From Micromonospora sp. NBRC 110009 (GTDB taxonomy: Bacteria; Actinomycetota; Actinomycetes; Mycobacteriales; Micromonosporaceae): 64,000 nucleotides of DNA. This document shows positions 36,201 to 43,756 of the stretch, piece after piece; positions within the stretch are counted from its first letter, which is position 1; the number at the start of each line of letters is the position of its first letter. The notes below the pieces were generated by a model that worked only from the letters and a program-made list of their open reading frames with translations, was not told the origin of the DNA and did no database searches. The stretch lies in the NCBI RefSeq assembly GCF_030518795.1, contig NZ_CP130427.1:930001-994000 (forward strand). Reading direction: 5' to 3'. A program made the position numbers and the translations under genes.

Positions 36201-37633
36201 TCCCGCAGCTCCTCCGGGATCCCCCGCCAGCTGCGTTCGACGATGACGACGTGCATGCCGTAGCCGAGCCCCTTGTTGGCCAGGTCGACCACCCGGGAGG
36301 CGAAGTCCGGCAGCAGGGTGGCGAAGTCGCGCCAGCGGTCGACCACCAGGAAGACGTCCGGGGTCGGGCCGTTGTCCAGCGCGGCACGGCGGGCCCGGAG
36401 GCTGGTCGGCGACTCCAGGTTGAACCGGCGGAAGAGCTGCTTGCGGTCGAGGACGTCCTGCTCCAGCCGGTCGAGGAGCTTGCCCACCTCCCCCACCTCG
36501 TCGTCGCCGACGACCGCCCGCACGTGCGGCAGGCGCAGCATCGGGCCGAGCCAGTTCCCGCCCGACTCCAGGCAGTCGAAGGTCACCTCGGCGGCGGAGT
36601 GGGTGAGCGCGAGCCCGCCGATGATGGTGCGGAGCAGCGTCGTCTTGCCGGTGCCCGCCCGGCCGACCACCAGCAGGTGCCCCTCCGAGGAGGCCAGGTC
36701 GAGCCAGACGGGCTCGCCGGCCGGCTGGTCGATCCGCTGCGCCTGACCGACCGGCACCTTGAGCAGCCCGCGCCGGCGCCAGTCGGTCGCGCAGAGCTTC
36801 ACGTCGTCGGTCGGCTGCAACGGCCCGAGCAGGTCACCCAGGCGGGGGTCCCGCTGGTCCCGGCGCCGCCGCTGCCGGTGGTGGCCCTCCCGGGAGAGGG
36901 CGATGTGGATCGCGTCGCTGGCGGAGCCGAACTGGCACGGCGTCTGCGCCGAGCGCTTGGGCAGCTCCAGGTGGACGTACCGCCAGAGGTCGTCCGGGGT
37001 GATCCGGCCCTGGCCGGTGATGTCCGCCGCCCCGGTGCTCAGGCCCTGGATGACGGTCTCGGTGAACGCGGAGCGGAGCCTCGGCCCGCTCTCCGACGCC
37101 GGCCGCCCGTCGTCGGCGCGCTCCACCGCGTTGGTCGCGGTGATGACGTAGCGGCCGTACCCGGTCTTCAGCTCGCCGTCGATGGCCAGGTCGTCCGTGG
37201 TCTTCAGGCCGGCCCCCTCGAACGCGCCGCTGTAGCAGCAGTCGAGCAGCATGACCGAGCTGGCCGCGTCGGACTCGTCGAGCAGCTCCCGGATGAAGGA
37301 CGCGGAGACGGCGGTCGACGAGAGGTGGTCCAGCTCGGTGTTGGCGACCGCCAGGTGCAGCCGGCCGCGCTTGCTGCTCCGCACGCCGTGCCCGGAGAAG
37401 TAGAGCAGGACCAGGTCCTCCGGGCCGGCCGCCCGGAGCATCGCCTCGACCGCCCGCTCGATGGAGCTCTTCGACTCGTTCTCCAGCAGCACCGTCTGGT
37501 CGAACGCGCCGACATCGGCGTCGGCCAGCAGACTCAGCAGGTCCCGCGCCTCCTCCCGGGGCGCGTACAGGTCGGCCAGCGACTCGTCGATGTACCGGTC
37601 GTTGGCGATCAGGAGCGCCCGCCGCTGTCCCAC
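33299..37633 (-). CDS. Caspase-like protease fused to four EccC/FtsK-type ATPase modules (1444 aa)
   Basis: Residues 1-250 are a caspase/metacaspase fold: ALLIANDRY at the start, catalytic H82 in YFSGHGV and C133 in LDCCYSGAF. Four P-loop modules follow, with Walker A at 324-331 (GRAGTGKT), 639-646 (GATGSGKS), 958-965 (GAPLSGKS) and 1244-1251 (GDAECGKT). The second has the full catalytic set (LIDFKGGATF, CDEF at 751-754, ASQRLEEG) and resembles EccC ATPase 1; the first and third look like EccC ATPase 2 and the fourth like ATPase 3. The two membrane helices of normal EccC are replaced by the caspase, so the protein should be cytosolic. GTG start; an EACC1-like gene ends 3 bases upstream. Confidence 0.9.
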   Translation of the reverse strand: MGQRRALLIANDRYIDESLADLYAPREEARDLLSLLADADVGAFDQTVLLENESKSSIERAVEAMLRAAGPEDLVLLYFSGHGVRSSKRGRLHLAVANTELDHLSSTAVSASFIRELLDESDAASSVMLLDCCYSGAFEGAGLKTTDDLAIDGELKTGYGRYVITATNAVERADDGRPASESGPRLRSAFTETVIQGLSTGAADITGQGRITPDDLWRYVHLELPKRSAQTPCQFGSASDAIHIALSREGHHRQRRRRDQRDPRLGDLLGPLQPTDDVKLCATDWRRRGLLKVPVGQAQRIDQPAGEPVWLDLASSEGHLLVVGRAGTGKTTLLRTIIGGLALTHSAAEVTFDCLESGGNWLGPMLRLPHVRAVVGDDEVGEVGKLLDRLEQDVLDRKQLFRRFNLESPTSLRARRAALDNGPTPDVFLVVDRWRDFATLLPDFASRVVDLANKGLGYGMHVVIVERSWRGIPEELRELPQIRIETRLSRPDESLVNPDQAARLPLNTPGWAIHGRRTFRIALPDLTAGDIDGDAETEAAAPEGSGLMVLAIAEAWGTTTIGTTAGGEPALADAQPDDALVVLGLPDRAALAAFDGRHTPLGPDHLRVPLGLDERGRPVLLDLKESAQDGMGPHGLLVGATGSGKSELLRTLVVALAARHSAAELNLVLIDFKGGATFAPLTGLPHVSGLITNLSDDLALIDRLADALTSELLRRQELLRSAGNRASRWEYEQARAAGAPLPPLPTLLVICDEFSELLTARPEFIDVFVQVARVGRSLGVHLLLASQRLEEGRLRGLESHLSYRIGLRTFSAMESRVVLGVPDAYDLPIAPGHGYLKAAGTMTAFRGAYVSGPMGPGESGEALPPELLGRSMLDVLVERLRERSTPAHQIWLPPLSEPPSLDELLPPLLTDPARGLTVAERPAPLSVPVGVVDVPREQRRDPLVLELAGSGGHVAVVGAPLSGKSSLVRTLVAALALTHTPRQVQFFCLDLGGGALGTLERLPHVSGVASRRDTEAVRRTIAEVNALIDAREADFARRGPEAMARLRAALAAGEPIDDRFGDVFLVVDGWGALRQEYEDLADAVTGIAQRGLGHGVHVVLTALRWSEIRASLRDLLGTRLELRLGDPAESEFDRHAAANVPRSSPGRGLAKGRLHFMTALARIDGAHDATDLAEAIAALADRAARAWPGPPAPPVRLLPRRLTVAELNHLRDPAMPGVPIGLDESALAPVHLDLAGEPHLTVFGDAECGKTNLLRLIARGIAERYTPAQARLVIADYRRGLLGAVEGEHLLDYAPSSQAFSQGLSSIRSALQERLPGPEVTRAQLRDRSWWQGPDLYLLVDDYDLVASGGTNPLTVLLDLLPQARDVGLHLIVARRVGGAARALYEPVLQRLRDLASPGLLMSGSRDEGPILGGLRPQPLPPGRGTLVRRTDGVRVVQTAWSEP

Positions 37634-37636
37634 GGC

Positions 37637-38062
37637 TCAGCTCCCGACCGGGGCGCCCCCACCGTCCGGCGACGAGGCGGGTAGTGCCGGGGCGGACGGC
37701 TCGTCGAGGAGCTGCGCCAACCGGTCCAGGACGGCCGGATCGAGCCGGGTGTCGCCGGTGACCACGACCTCCCGGTCGCCGTTGCGGATCCGGATCGACC
37801 GCGCCTTCACCCGGTCGGCGTACGCCACGGCGACCTGGGCCAGGGCCCGCATGGTGGACGCCGAGAAGAGCCCGCCGACGACGAGCATCCCCAGCTCCCA
37901 CGCCTGCGCCGACTTGCCGTGCCCGGCGGCCGGCGACTGGGCGTGCGCGACCCGCAGCCCGCGTACGGTGCGCAGGTCGTCGGCGAGCCCGGCGGTGAGC
38001 CCGTCGACGCGTTCGGCGGGCAGGGCGGTCGACGGCTCGATCAGCAGGGACAGCTCGGACAA
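37637..38062 (-). CDS. EACC1-like effector-associated protein (141 aa)
   Basis: It starts at TTG 38062 with GGAGG 6 bases upstream. A hydrophobic Gly/Ala stretch (GMLVVGGLFSASTMRALAQV, 58-77) is followed by a beta-rich RVKARSIRIRNGDREVVVTG and a C-terminal LDPAVLDRLAQLL helix. That is the layout I know for effector-associated constant component 1, a small protein found next to caspases in bacterial NTP-dependent conflict systems. First gene of an operon with the caspase-EccC gene (gap 3 bases). Confidence 0.7.
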   Translation of the reverse strand: MSELSLLIEPSTALPAERVDGLTAGLADDLRTVRGLRVAHAQSPAAGHGKSAQAWELGMLVVGGLFSASTMRALAQVAVAYADRVKARSIRIRNGDREVVVTGDTRLDPAVLDRLAQLLDEPSAPALPASSPDGGGAPVGS

Positions 38063-38471
38063 GGCCCACCTCCGGCAGCGAGACTGTCTACATTCAACAC
38101 CACCCGGGGCGGGAAGCGGTGCCGGCATTGGCGTCCACTGCCTCACAGAGGTTGTCGTACGGGTGGCGGGGATGCCGTTCACGACGAGGCCTCCTCGATC
38201 CTGACGGCCGTCGTGCTCTCGGATTCCGCGACGCTGCCCGGCACCGCCGCGCACCTCCATACTGGCGGAGGCAGCATCCCCGACATCGACTCGGACGGCG
38301 ACGTGCGGCGCAGAGACCTCCTGACCGGCGCGACGATCAGCGGCCCTGCGGAGCGTCGCAACCCTGCTCAACGCGCTGGTCGCACCACCACCCCGAAACA
38401 CCGAGACAGTTGCCTTACCGGTCCGGCAATCGCTCGAGACGTCGCCGCTGCCAAGACCAGGCGCAGATGCC
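38063..38471. other. Gene-poor 400 bp interval
   Basis: It holds the promoter side of the EACC1-like gene and, from about 38325, an open frame (ALRSVATLLNALVAPPP-type residues) that leads into the regulator fragment. No start or DNA-binding domain is visible. It is likely degraded sequence. Confidence 0.5.
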
Positions 38472-38807
38472 ATGCTCGATAAGGCCTCCCACGCCGCCGG
38501 ACGACTCGGCTGCGACGGCAACGACCGGTGGACCGGCTTCGGTTCCACCAACGTCCTGCTGCACCGCGTCAACATCGCGCTGACCCTGGGCGACGCCGGC
38601 ACCGCCATCACCCTCGCTCGCCAGGTACCGCTGGACAAGATCCGCCTCGCCGAACGCAAGGCCTCCCTGTTCGTCGACGTGGCGCGGGCCTACACCCAGT
38701 GCCGGCCGGCGGTTCAGCGCATCGCCGCTGAGCTTGCAGTCCGCAGCCGCGGGCACGTCCGTAGTGCCGTCGTCGACTTCGCCCAGCACGCGGGGATCCG
38801 GGTATGA
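38472..38807 (+). pseudogene. C-terminal fragment of an XRE-type regulator (TPR part)
   Basis: The 111 residues match the end of the actinobacterial HTH-XRE/TPR regulators: AMLDKASHAAGRLG, RWTGFGSTNVLLHRVNIALT and VPLDKIRLAERKASLFVDVARAYTQ. The N-terminal HTH and most TPRs are missing, and about 20 residues appear deleted after AYTQ. Full-length relatives commonly precede a flavoprotein gene, as here; its stop overlaps the next ATG by 4 bases. Confidence 0.65.
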
Positions 38808-39379
38808 CCGGTGGCCACCTGCAAATCGTCGTCTGCGCTGCCGGCCCTGCCGCAGACGTGACCCAACTGATCAAAACCGCGACGCAGCAATCGTGGACAG
38901 CGGCGGTCACCGCCACCCCCAGCGCCCTCGACTTCATCGACGCCCAAGCGATAGAGCAGCTGACCGGGCACCCCGTGCGGTCCACCTACCGATCGTCCCC
39001 CGGCACCCGCCGCTCCCTCCCCGCCACTGACGCGCTCGTCATCGCCCCCGCCACCTACAACTCCCTCAACAAGATCGCCCTCGGCATCGCCGACAACTAC
39101 GCGATGATCACGGTCGCCGAGCTGATCGGCCGGCAGGTGCCTACCGTGGTCGTCCCGTTCGTCAACGCCGCCCTGGCCGCCCGCGCACCCTTCCAGCGCG
39201 CCATGGCCGACCTCCGCGACGAACGCGTACGGGTCTTGCTGGGGTCTGACGACGGATGGGAACCGCACCCACCGGGCAGCGGCAGCAGCCACCAGCGGGA
39301 ATTCCCGTGGGCGGCGGCGTTCGAAGCAGCGACGCGGATGGCCGGAGACGGGCCGGCCAGCAGCGCCGATCACGGCTGA
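38804..39379 (+). CDS. Flavoprotein (PPC decarboxylase-like, 191 aa)
   Basis: A Rossmann-like flavoprotein of the phosphopantothenoylcysteine decarboxylase/UbiX family: LQIVVCAAGPAADVTQLI at the start, LVIAPATYNSLNKIALGIADN in the centre and VPFVNAALAARAPFQRAM later. In streptomycetes and relatives it is the partner of an XRE/TPR regulator; here that partner is truncated. The substrate is unknown. Confidence 0.85.
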   Translation: MTGGHLQIVVCAAGPAADVTQLIKTATQQSWTAAVTATPSALDFIDAQAIEQLTGHPVRSTYRSSPGTRRSLPATDALVIAPATYNSLNKIALGIADNYAMITVAELIGRQVPTVVVPFVNAALAARAPFQRAMADLRDERVRVLLGSDDGWEPHPPGSGSSHQREFPWAAAFEAATRMAGDGPASSADHG

Positions 39380-39534
39380 CCCACCTTGCCTCCGGCCCAG
39401 GCGGCAAGATCAGATCCAGACATCGGCCAGTCAGGCTGGCACAGGTGTCCACGATCATGGCGCTGCGTCCACCGTCGGCCGGCACGATCCGCACCGCCCC
39501 CGACCAGCCAGCCGTCAACCTCGATACGAAAACG

Positions 39535-39570
39535 GCTCTGGCCTGGTGGAGAACCACCAGGCCAGAGCCA
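39535..39570 (-). terminator. Terminator hairpin after tRNA-Lys copy 1
   Basis: GGCTCTGGCCTGGTGG pairs perfectly with CCACCAGGCCAGAGCC around an AGAA loop, directly 3' of the tRNA gene on the minus strand. Confidence 0.8.
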
Positions 39571-39580
39571 CTATCACCGG

Positions 39581-39653
39581 TGCGCCGCCAGGGACTCGAA
39601 CCCCGAACCCGCGGATTAAGAGTCCGCTGCTCTGCCAGTTGAGCTAGCGGCGC
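39581..39653 (-). tRNA. tRNA-Lys (CTT), copy 1
   Basis: A 73-base cloverleaf: acceptor GCGCCGC, D-stem AGCTCAACTGGCAGAGC, anticodon loop CTCTTAA with CTT, and T-arm GGGTTCGAGTCCC. The CCA is not encoded. It is identical to the copy at 42025-42097, and about 25 bases of 5' flank (GCTCGCTGGCAACGGGGAGA) are shared as well. Confidence 0.95.
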
Positions 39654-39736
39654 TCGCTGGCAACGGGGAGAAACCTTAACACGGGCCCGACCGGCCGTTT
39701 CTCCGGGCCGCCCGGACCGGCGGCCCGGACCGTCCG

Positions 39737-41902
39737 TCAGCGGGCGGGTAGCCCGACAGCGGCCAGGGCGACCGCGAGCCGCGGCGTCATAGATCGGACG
39801 TACGTCGAGGTCAGGTGGGAAGTGTCCCGGTAGAGGAGCACGTTGCCGATCACCGGAGCGCAGGGCCCGACCGGGCAGATCGCGTCGAACAGGTCGATCA
39901 TCGGTACCCCGGTGCCGGGAACAGCGGCCCGCTGGGTCTGATACCCCCGGTCGGCGTCGTGTCGGCCGCGGTCGAAGGCACACGACGACAGGTGGCTCCG
40001 GTTCTGGTCGACGCACTTGTAGACGCTGAGCCCAGGATCCGGGTTGTTGGCGATCACTATGACCTTCGTGCCGACCGCCGCGAGCGTCCGCCACGACCTG
40101 TGCATCCCGGCGACCATCGCGTCGACCGACTGCTTTCCGTCGCCGTCGAGGGCCGTCGCCGCGTACTGGGAGGTGACCACGTAGTCGGGACGGTCCGCGA
40201 CCAGCTTGGTGAGCAGCGAATTGTTCCACTCGGTGCACGACGGATAGCGCTTCTTGGTGTCGATGACGAGGTGGTCGGCCGACGAGAGCGGACAGTTCGA
40301 CTTGATGTAGACGGTGAGCTTCCAGTGGTTCCGCGTGGCCAGCACCTGGAAGGCCGGCAACCACTGCTCGATCTTGGAGTCGCCGGCGAGCACGACCTCG
40401 GTGGCCGAGTTCCGGTCCCCGTACGTGCACGACAGCACCGTCGCGGACATCTGGTCCTGATGGCACTTGTCCTGGTAGGTGTCCGGCAGGTCGCGCTTCG
40501 CCTTCAACGGGTCCGGAGTGATGAACGGGACCTGGTCGGTCACCCGGCCGCGCGGATCGTTGAGGGGGTTCGCGGCGAGCACCGCCGCGCCCGGCGCCGT
40601 CCGCGGGGCGGCCGCGCCACCGCTCGCCGTCGAGAACAGGACGAGCAGCGCGAGACCGGCGCTGACGCCGACGAGGGTGAAGTTGGCGCCGAGGCTGAGG
40701 GCGAGCCGTGGCGAGCGGGAGACCGCCGCCGAGTATCGCAGCGGGTTCTCCACCAGCCGGTACGTGATCCAGGCGGGGATGACCGAGGCGGCCGTGATCG
40801 CCAGGCCCCGGGTGACCGACAGGCCGTGCCAGTGCGCGGTCGCGATCACCAGCAGCGGCCAGTGCCACAGATAGAGCGAGTAGGACAGGTCGCCGACCCA
40901 GCGGAACGGCCGGGTGCCGAGCAGCGCGACCGGCCCGGCCCGACCGGCGCTTGCGCCCGCCGCGAGCACGGCCGCGGCGCCGAGCGTCGGCAGCGCCGCG
41001 GCGTAGCCCGGCCACGCCGTGCCCGCGGTGACGAGCAGGCCGGCGGTCACCACGGCGGCGAGTCCGAGCCAGCCGCTCACGACGGCGGCGCCGCGCGGCA
41101 TGCGCGCCCATCTCGACCCGACGAGTGCGATGCCGGCACCGATCGCGAGTTCCCACATCCGGGTCGTGGACATGAAGAACGCCTGTGCCGGCGAGGACTT
41201 CGTCTCGGAGATCGACCAGGCGAACGACGGCAGCGCGACGACGAGCAGGCCGACCCAGAGGATCGGCGTGACGCCCCGACGGAGCAGCCGGGCCGCGAGG
41301 ATGGCCGCGAGGATCAGCAACGGCCAGACGATGTAGAACTGCTCCTCCACGGCGAGCGACCAGAAGTGCTGCACCGGCGACGGCTGCGCATCCTGCGCCA
41401 GGTAGTCGACCGCCCGATCCGCCAGGCGCCAGTTCACGACGTACGTGGCCGCGCCGACGATGTCCCCGCCGATCTCCTGCCAGCTGGTTCTCGGAACGAA
41501 CCGCCACACGAGTGCCGCGGTCACCACGAGGACGACCGCCGCCGCCGGCAGGATCCGTTTCGCGCGGCGGGCGTAGAAGGCCGACAGCGAGATGCGGCCG
41601 GTGCGCTCGATCTCCTTGACCAGCTGCCCGGTGATCAGGAACCCGGAGATGACGAAGAAGACGTCCACGCCGACGAATCCGCCGGGCAGCCACGGCAGGC
41701 CGGCGTGGTAGAGCAGGACCAGCCCGACGGCGACCGCGCGCAGGCCGGCGACGTCTCCACGGAACGAGTTGCCGGTGGGCTGCTCCCGCGTCGCGCGCCG
41801 CAGGCCGGGGCGCCAGCGCGGCCTCGGCGTACGGATCGACGTAGGCTGCTCGGCGCCATGGCCCGAGCCGGAGCCGGCAAGTGTCGGCTGCGCCAGTGTC
41901 AT
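39737..41902 (-). CDS. AcylT3-SGNH acyltransferase (OafA-like, 721 aa)
   Basis: An N-terminal Acyl_transf_3 membrane domain (about 48-395, R54 in DVAGLRAVAV, catalytic H66 in LLYHAG, then GVDVFFVISGFLITG and FYARRAKRILPAAA) with about ten helices. A C-terminal SGNH domain follows with GDS 507-509 and the DxxH pair D693/H696 (RDTSHLT). It should acetylate an extracellular glycan or peptidoglycan. ATG at 41902; flanked on both sides by identical tRNA-Lys genes. Confidence 0.93.
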   Translation of the reverse strand: MTLAQPTLAGSGSGHGAEQPTSIRTPRPRWRPGLRRATREQPTGNSFRGDVAGLRAVAVGLVLLYHAGLPWLPGGFVGVDVFFVISGFLITGQLVKEIERTGRISLSAFYARRAKRILPAAAVVLVVTAALVWRFVPRTSWQEIGGDIVGAATYVVNWRLADRAVDYLAQDAQPSPVQHFWSLAVEEQFYIVWPLLILAAILAARLLRRGVTPILWVGLLVVALPSFAWSISETKSSPAQAFFMSTTRMWELAIGAGIALVGSRWARMPRGAAVVSGWLGLAAVVTAGLLVTAGTAWPGYAAALPTLGAAAVLAAGASAGRAGPVALLGTRPFRWVGDLSYSLYLWHWPLLVIATAHWHGLSVTRGLAITAASVIPAWITYRLVENPLRYSAAVSRSPRLALSLGANFTLVGVSAGLALLVLFSTASGGAAAPRTAPGAAVLAANPLNDPRGRVTDQVPFITPDPLKAKRDLPDTYQDKCHQDQMSATVLSCTYGDRNSATEVVLAGDSKIEQWLPAFQVLATRNHWKLTVYIKSNCPLSSADHLVIDTKKRYPSCTEWNNSLLTKLVADRPDYVVTSQYAATALDGDGKQSVDAMVAGMHRSWRTLAAVGTKVIVIANNPDPGLSVYKCVDQNRSHLSSCAFDRGRHDADRGYQTQRAAVPGTGVPMIDLFDAICPVGPCAPVIGNVLLYRDTSHLTSTYVRSMTPRLAVALAAVGLPAR

Positions 41903-42024
41903 GCAGGTCCTCTCGCGCCGTGGATCCGGGGAACCATAGCCCCGGAGGCGCACCCGCCGGCGTCCGGGTCGGAAAAGCGGTCAGGCCCGGTCCATGAGGA
42001 CCAGGCCTGAGGTGTTACTGCTGG

Positions 42025-42097
42025 TGCGCCGCCAGGGACTCGAACCCCGAACCCGCGGATTAAGAGTCCGCTGCTCTGCCAGTTGAGCTAGCGGCGC
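42025..42097 (-). tRNA. tRNA-Lys (CTT), copy 2
   Basis: Identical to 39581-39653. It has its own upstream TAATGT-type -10 and a different terminator (CAGGCC...GGCCTG, just 3'). The acyltransferase gene lies between the two copies. Confidence 0.95.
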
Positions 42098-42282
42098 TCG
42101 CTGGCAACGGGGAGAACATTAGCACGGCTCTTGACCCGGGTTCCAATCCGATCCCCGGCTCCCCTCTTCGGGCGAGCTTAAGGGACAAAGCCGCCAAACT
42201 TCCCATTTCCCTAGGCCAGGGGCCGGAGGTGAGGGCAGGGATGCGGCACGATGTGCGCCAGGCATGCGAGAACGGGGTGGGC

Positions 42283-43545
42283 ATGGGCAGGTTCGCGCGG
42301 GCCGGGGCGATGGTGGGCGCCCTGGTCCTCACAGCGTCGCTGGCACTGACCGGCTGCGGGGACGACCACAAGAAGCCGACGTTCGTGGCCGGGGGGCAAG
42401 CGGGCCAACCCACCCCGAGCGCGTCGGCGGGCACCACGGGTGACCCGGCCCAGCCGGCCCCTGCGCCGCTGCGGGTGAGCCCGGCCGACGGGTCGTCCGG
42501 GCGGCCGGTCAGCACCGAGATCAGCGCGGGCATCCCCGGCGGCAAGGTGTCGAAGGTCGTCCTCACCGCCGCGAACGGCAGGTCGGTCCCGGGTCGGCTG
42601 CGCCTGGACGGCTCGTCCTGGGTGCCGTCCGCCCCGCTGAAGTACGCCACCCGCTACACCGCCACCGTCAGCGGGACCGACCAGGACGGCCAGACCCACC
42701 AGGGCACCAGCACCTTCACCACGATGGCCAGGCCGAAGTCGATGATCGGCTCGGGGCTCTACCTGTTCAGCGGCAAGACGTACGGCGTGGCGATGCCGGT
42801 GGTGGCCGAGTTCTCGCCGGGCATCCCGAAGAAGGACCGGGCCGCGGTGCAGAAGCGGATGTTCGTGCAGACCGACCCGCCGCAGCCGGGTGCCTGGCAC
42901 TGGCTCGCCAACGGCACCCAGGCCTATTACCGGGCGCCGGAGTACTGGAAGCCCGGCACCACCATCACGGTGCGGCTGGCCCTGGCCGGCATCCCGCTGA
43001 GCAACGGCCGCTACGGCAACGTCGACCGGAGCGCGACCGCCAAGATCGGCCGCTCCTTCGAGATGAAGGTCGACAACGCGACCAAGCAGATGACCGTGTA
43101 CGAGAACGGCGCCGTGATCCGCACCCTGCCGGTCAGTCTCGGCAAGAAGAGCACCCCGTCCTCCAGCGGCACCATGGTGGTGATGGAGAAGAAGGAGTCG
43201 ACGGTCTTCGACACCCGGGACGAGCCGGACCCGAACAACCAGTACGTCACCGAGATCGACTTCGCCCAGCGGATCACCTGGGGTGGCGAGTACATCCATG
43301 CCGCACCCTGGTCGGAGGGGGTGCAGGGGCGCCGCAACGTCTCGCACGGCTGCGTGAACGTCTCGATGGCCGACGGCCGGTGGCTCTTCGGTCGGACTCT
43401 GGTCGGGGACCCGATCACCGTCCGCGGCACCGAGCGGAAACTCGCGCCGGGGAACGGCTGGACGGCGTGGAGCATGAGCTGGTCGCAGTTCGTCGCCGGC
43501 AGTGCCCTGCCGGTGCCTGAGGGTGGCGCCGGACCGGCCTTCTGA
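42283..43545 (+). CDS. L,D-transpeptidase lipoprotein, copy 1 (420 aa)
   Basis: A lipoprotein signal (LALTGC, Cys25) followed by two Ig-like domains (roughly 60-270) and a C-terminal YkuD catalytic domain with His355 and Cys357 in SHGCVNVS. It forms 3-3 cross-links in peptidoglycan (LdtMt2-like). I start at MGRFARAG because the signal peptide begins there; an ATG 18 codons upstream also exists. A close paralogue follows 200 bases downstream. Confidence 0.93.
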   Translation: MGRFARAGAMVGALVLTASLALTGCGDDHKKPTFVAGGQAGQPTPSASAGTTGDPAQPAPAPLRVSPADGSSGRPVSTEISAGIPGGKVSKVVLTAANGRSVPGRLRLDGSSWVPSAPLKYATRYTATVSGTDQDGQTHQGTSTFTTMARPKSMIGSGLYLFSGKTYGVAMPVVAEFSPGIPKKDRAAVQKRMFVQTDPPQPGAWHWLANGTQAYYRAPEYWKPGTTITVRLALAGIPLSNGRYGNVDRSATAKIGRSFEMKVDNATKQMTVYENGAVIRTLPVSLGKKSTPSSSGTMVVMEKKESTVFDTRDEPDPNNQYVTEIDFAQRITWGGEYIHAAPWSEGVQGRRNVSHGCVNVSMADGRWLFGRTLVGDPITVRGTERKLAPGNGWTAWSMSWSQFVAGSALPVPEGGAGPAF

Positions 43546-43756
43546 ACCCGGCGGACCGCGGCCTCCGGGGATCTCGGGACACGGTTCGCCCAGGTCACGG
43601 CGGACGGAGTAGGGTCCAGCCGCTCCACACAGCGCGGCAAGGTACCAGAATCGTTACATCGCAGGCGGGTGTTTCGGTTCACTTCCGGCAACGGGTATTC
43701 GTCTCCGTGCGTCTGTAGGGAACGATGGGACCGGGGACCACGACTGTGAGGGAATC

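Noticed and set aside
33299..37633. Standard type VII secretion motor
   Set aside because: No membrane helices in the first 300 residues and no other ESX core gene nearby.
33524..37684. A 1386-codon open frame on the plus strand opposite the caspase-EccC gene
   Set aside because: Arg/Gly/Pro/His-rich with no domain, an antisense shadow of a long high-GC gene.
39256..39642. Possible short gene downstream of the flavoprotein gene
   Set aside because: The frame runs into the tRNA-Lys gene and has no SD, motif or typical codon bias.
39380..42120. Prophage or integrative element using tRNA-Lys as attachment site
   Set aside because: No integrase, excisionase or phage gene, and both tRNAs are complete rather than one being a 3' fragment; kept only as a duplication finding.
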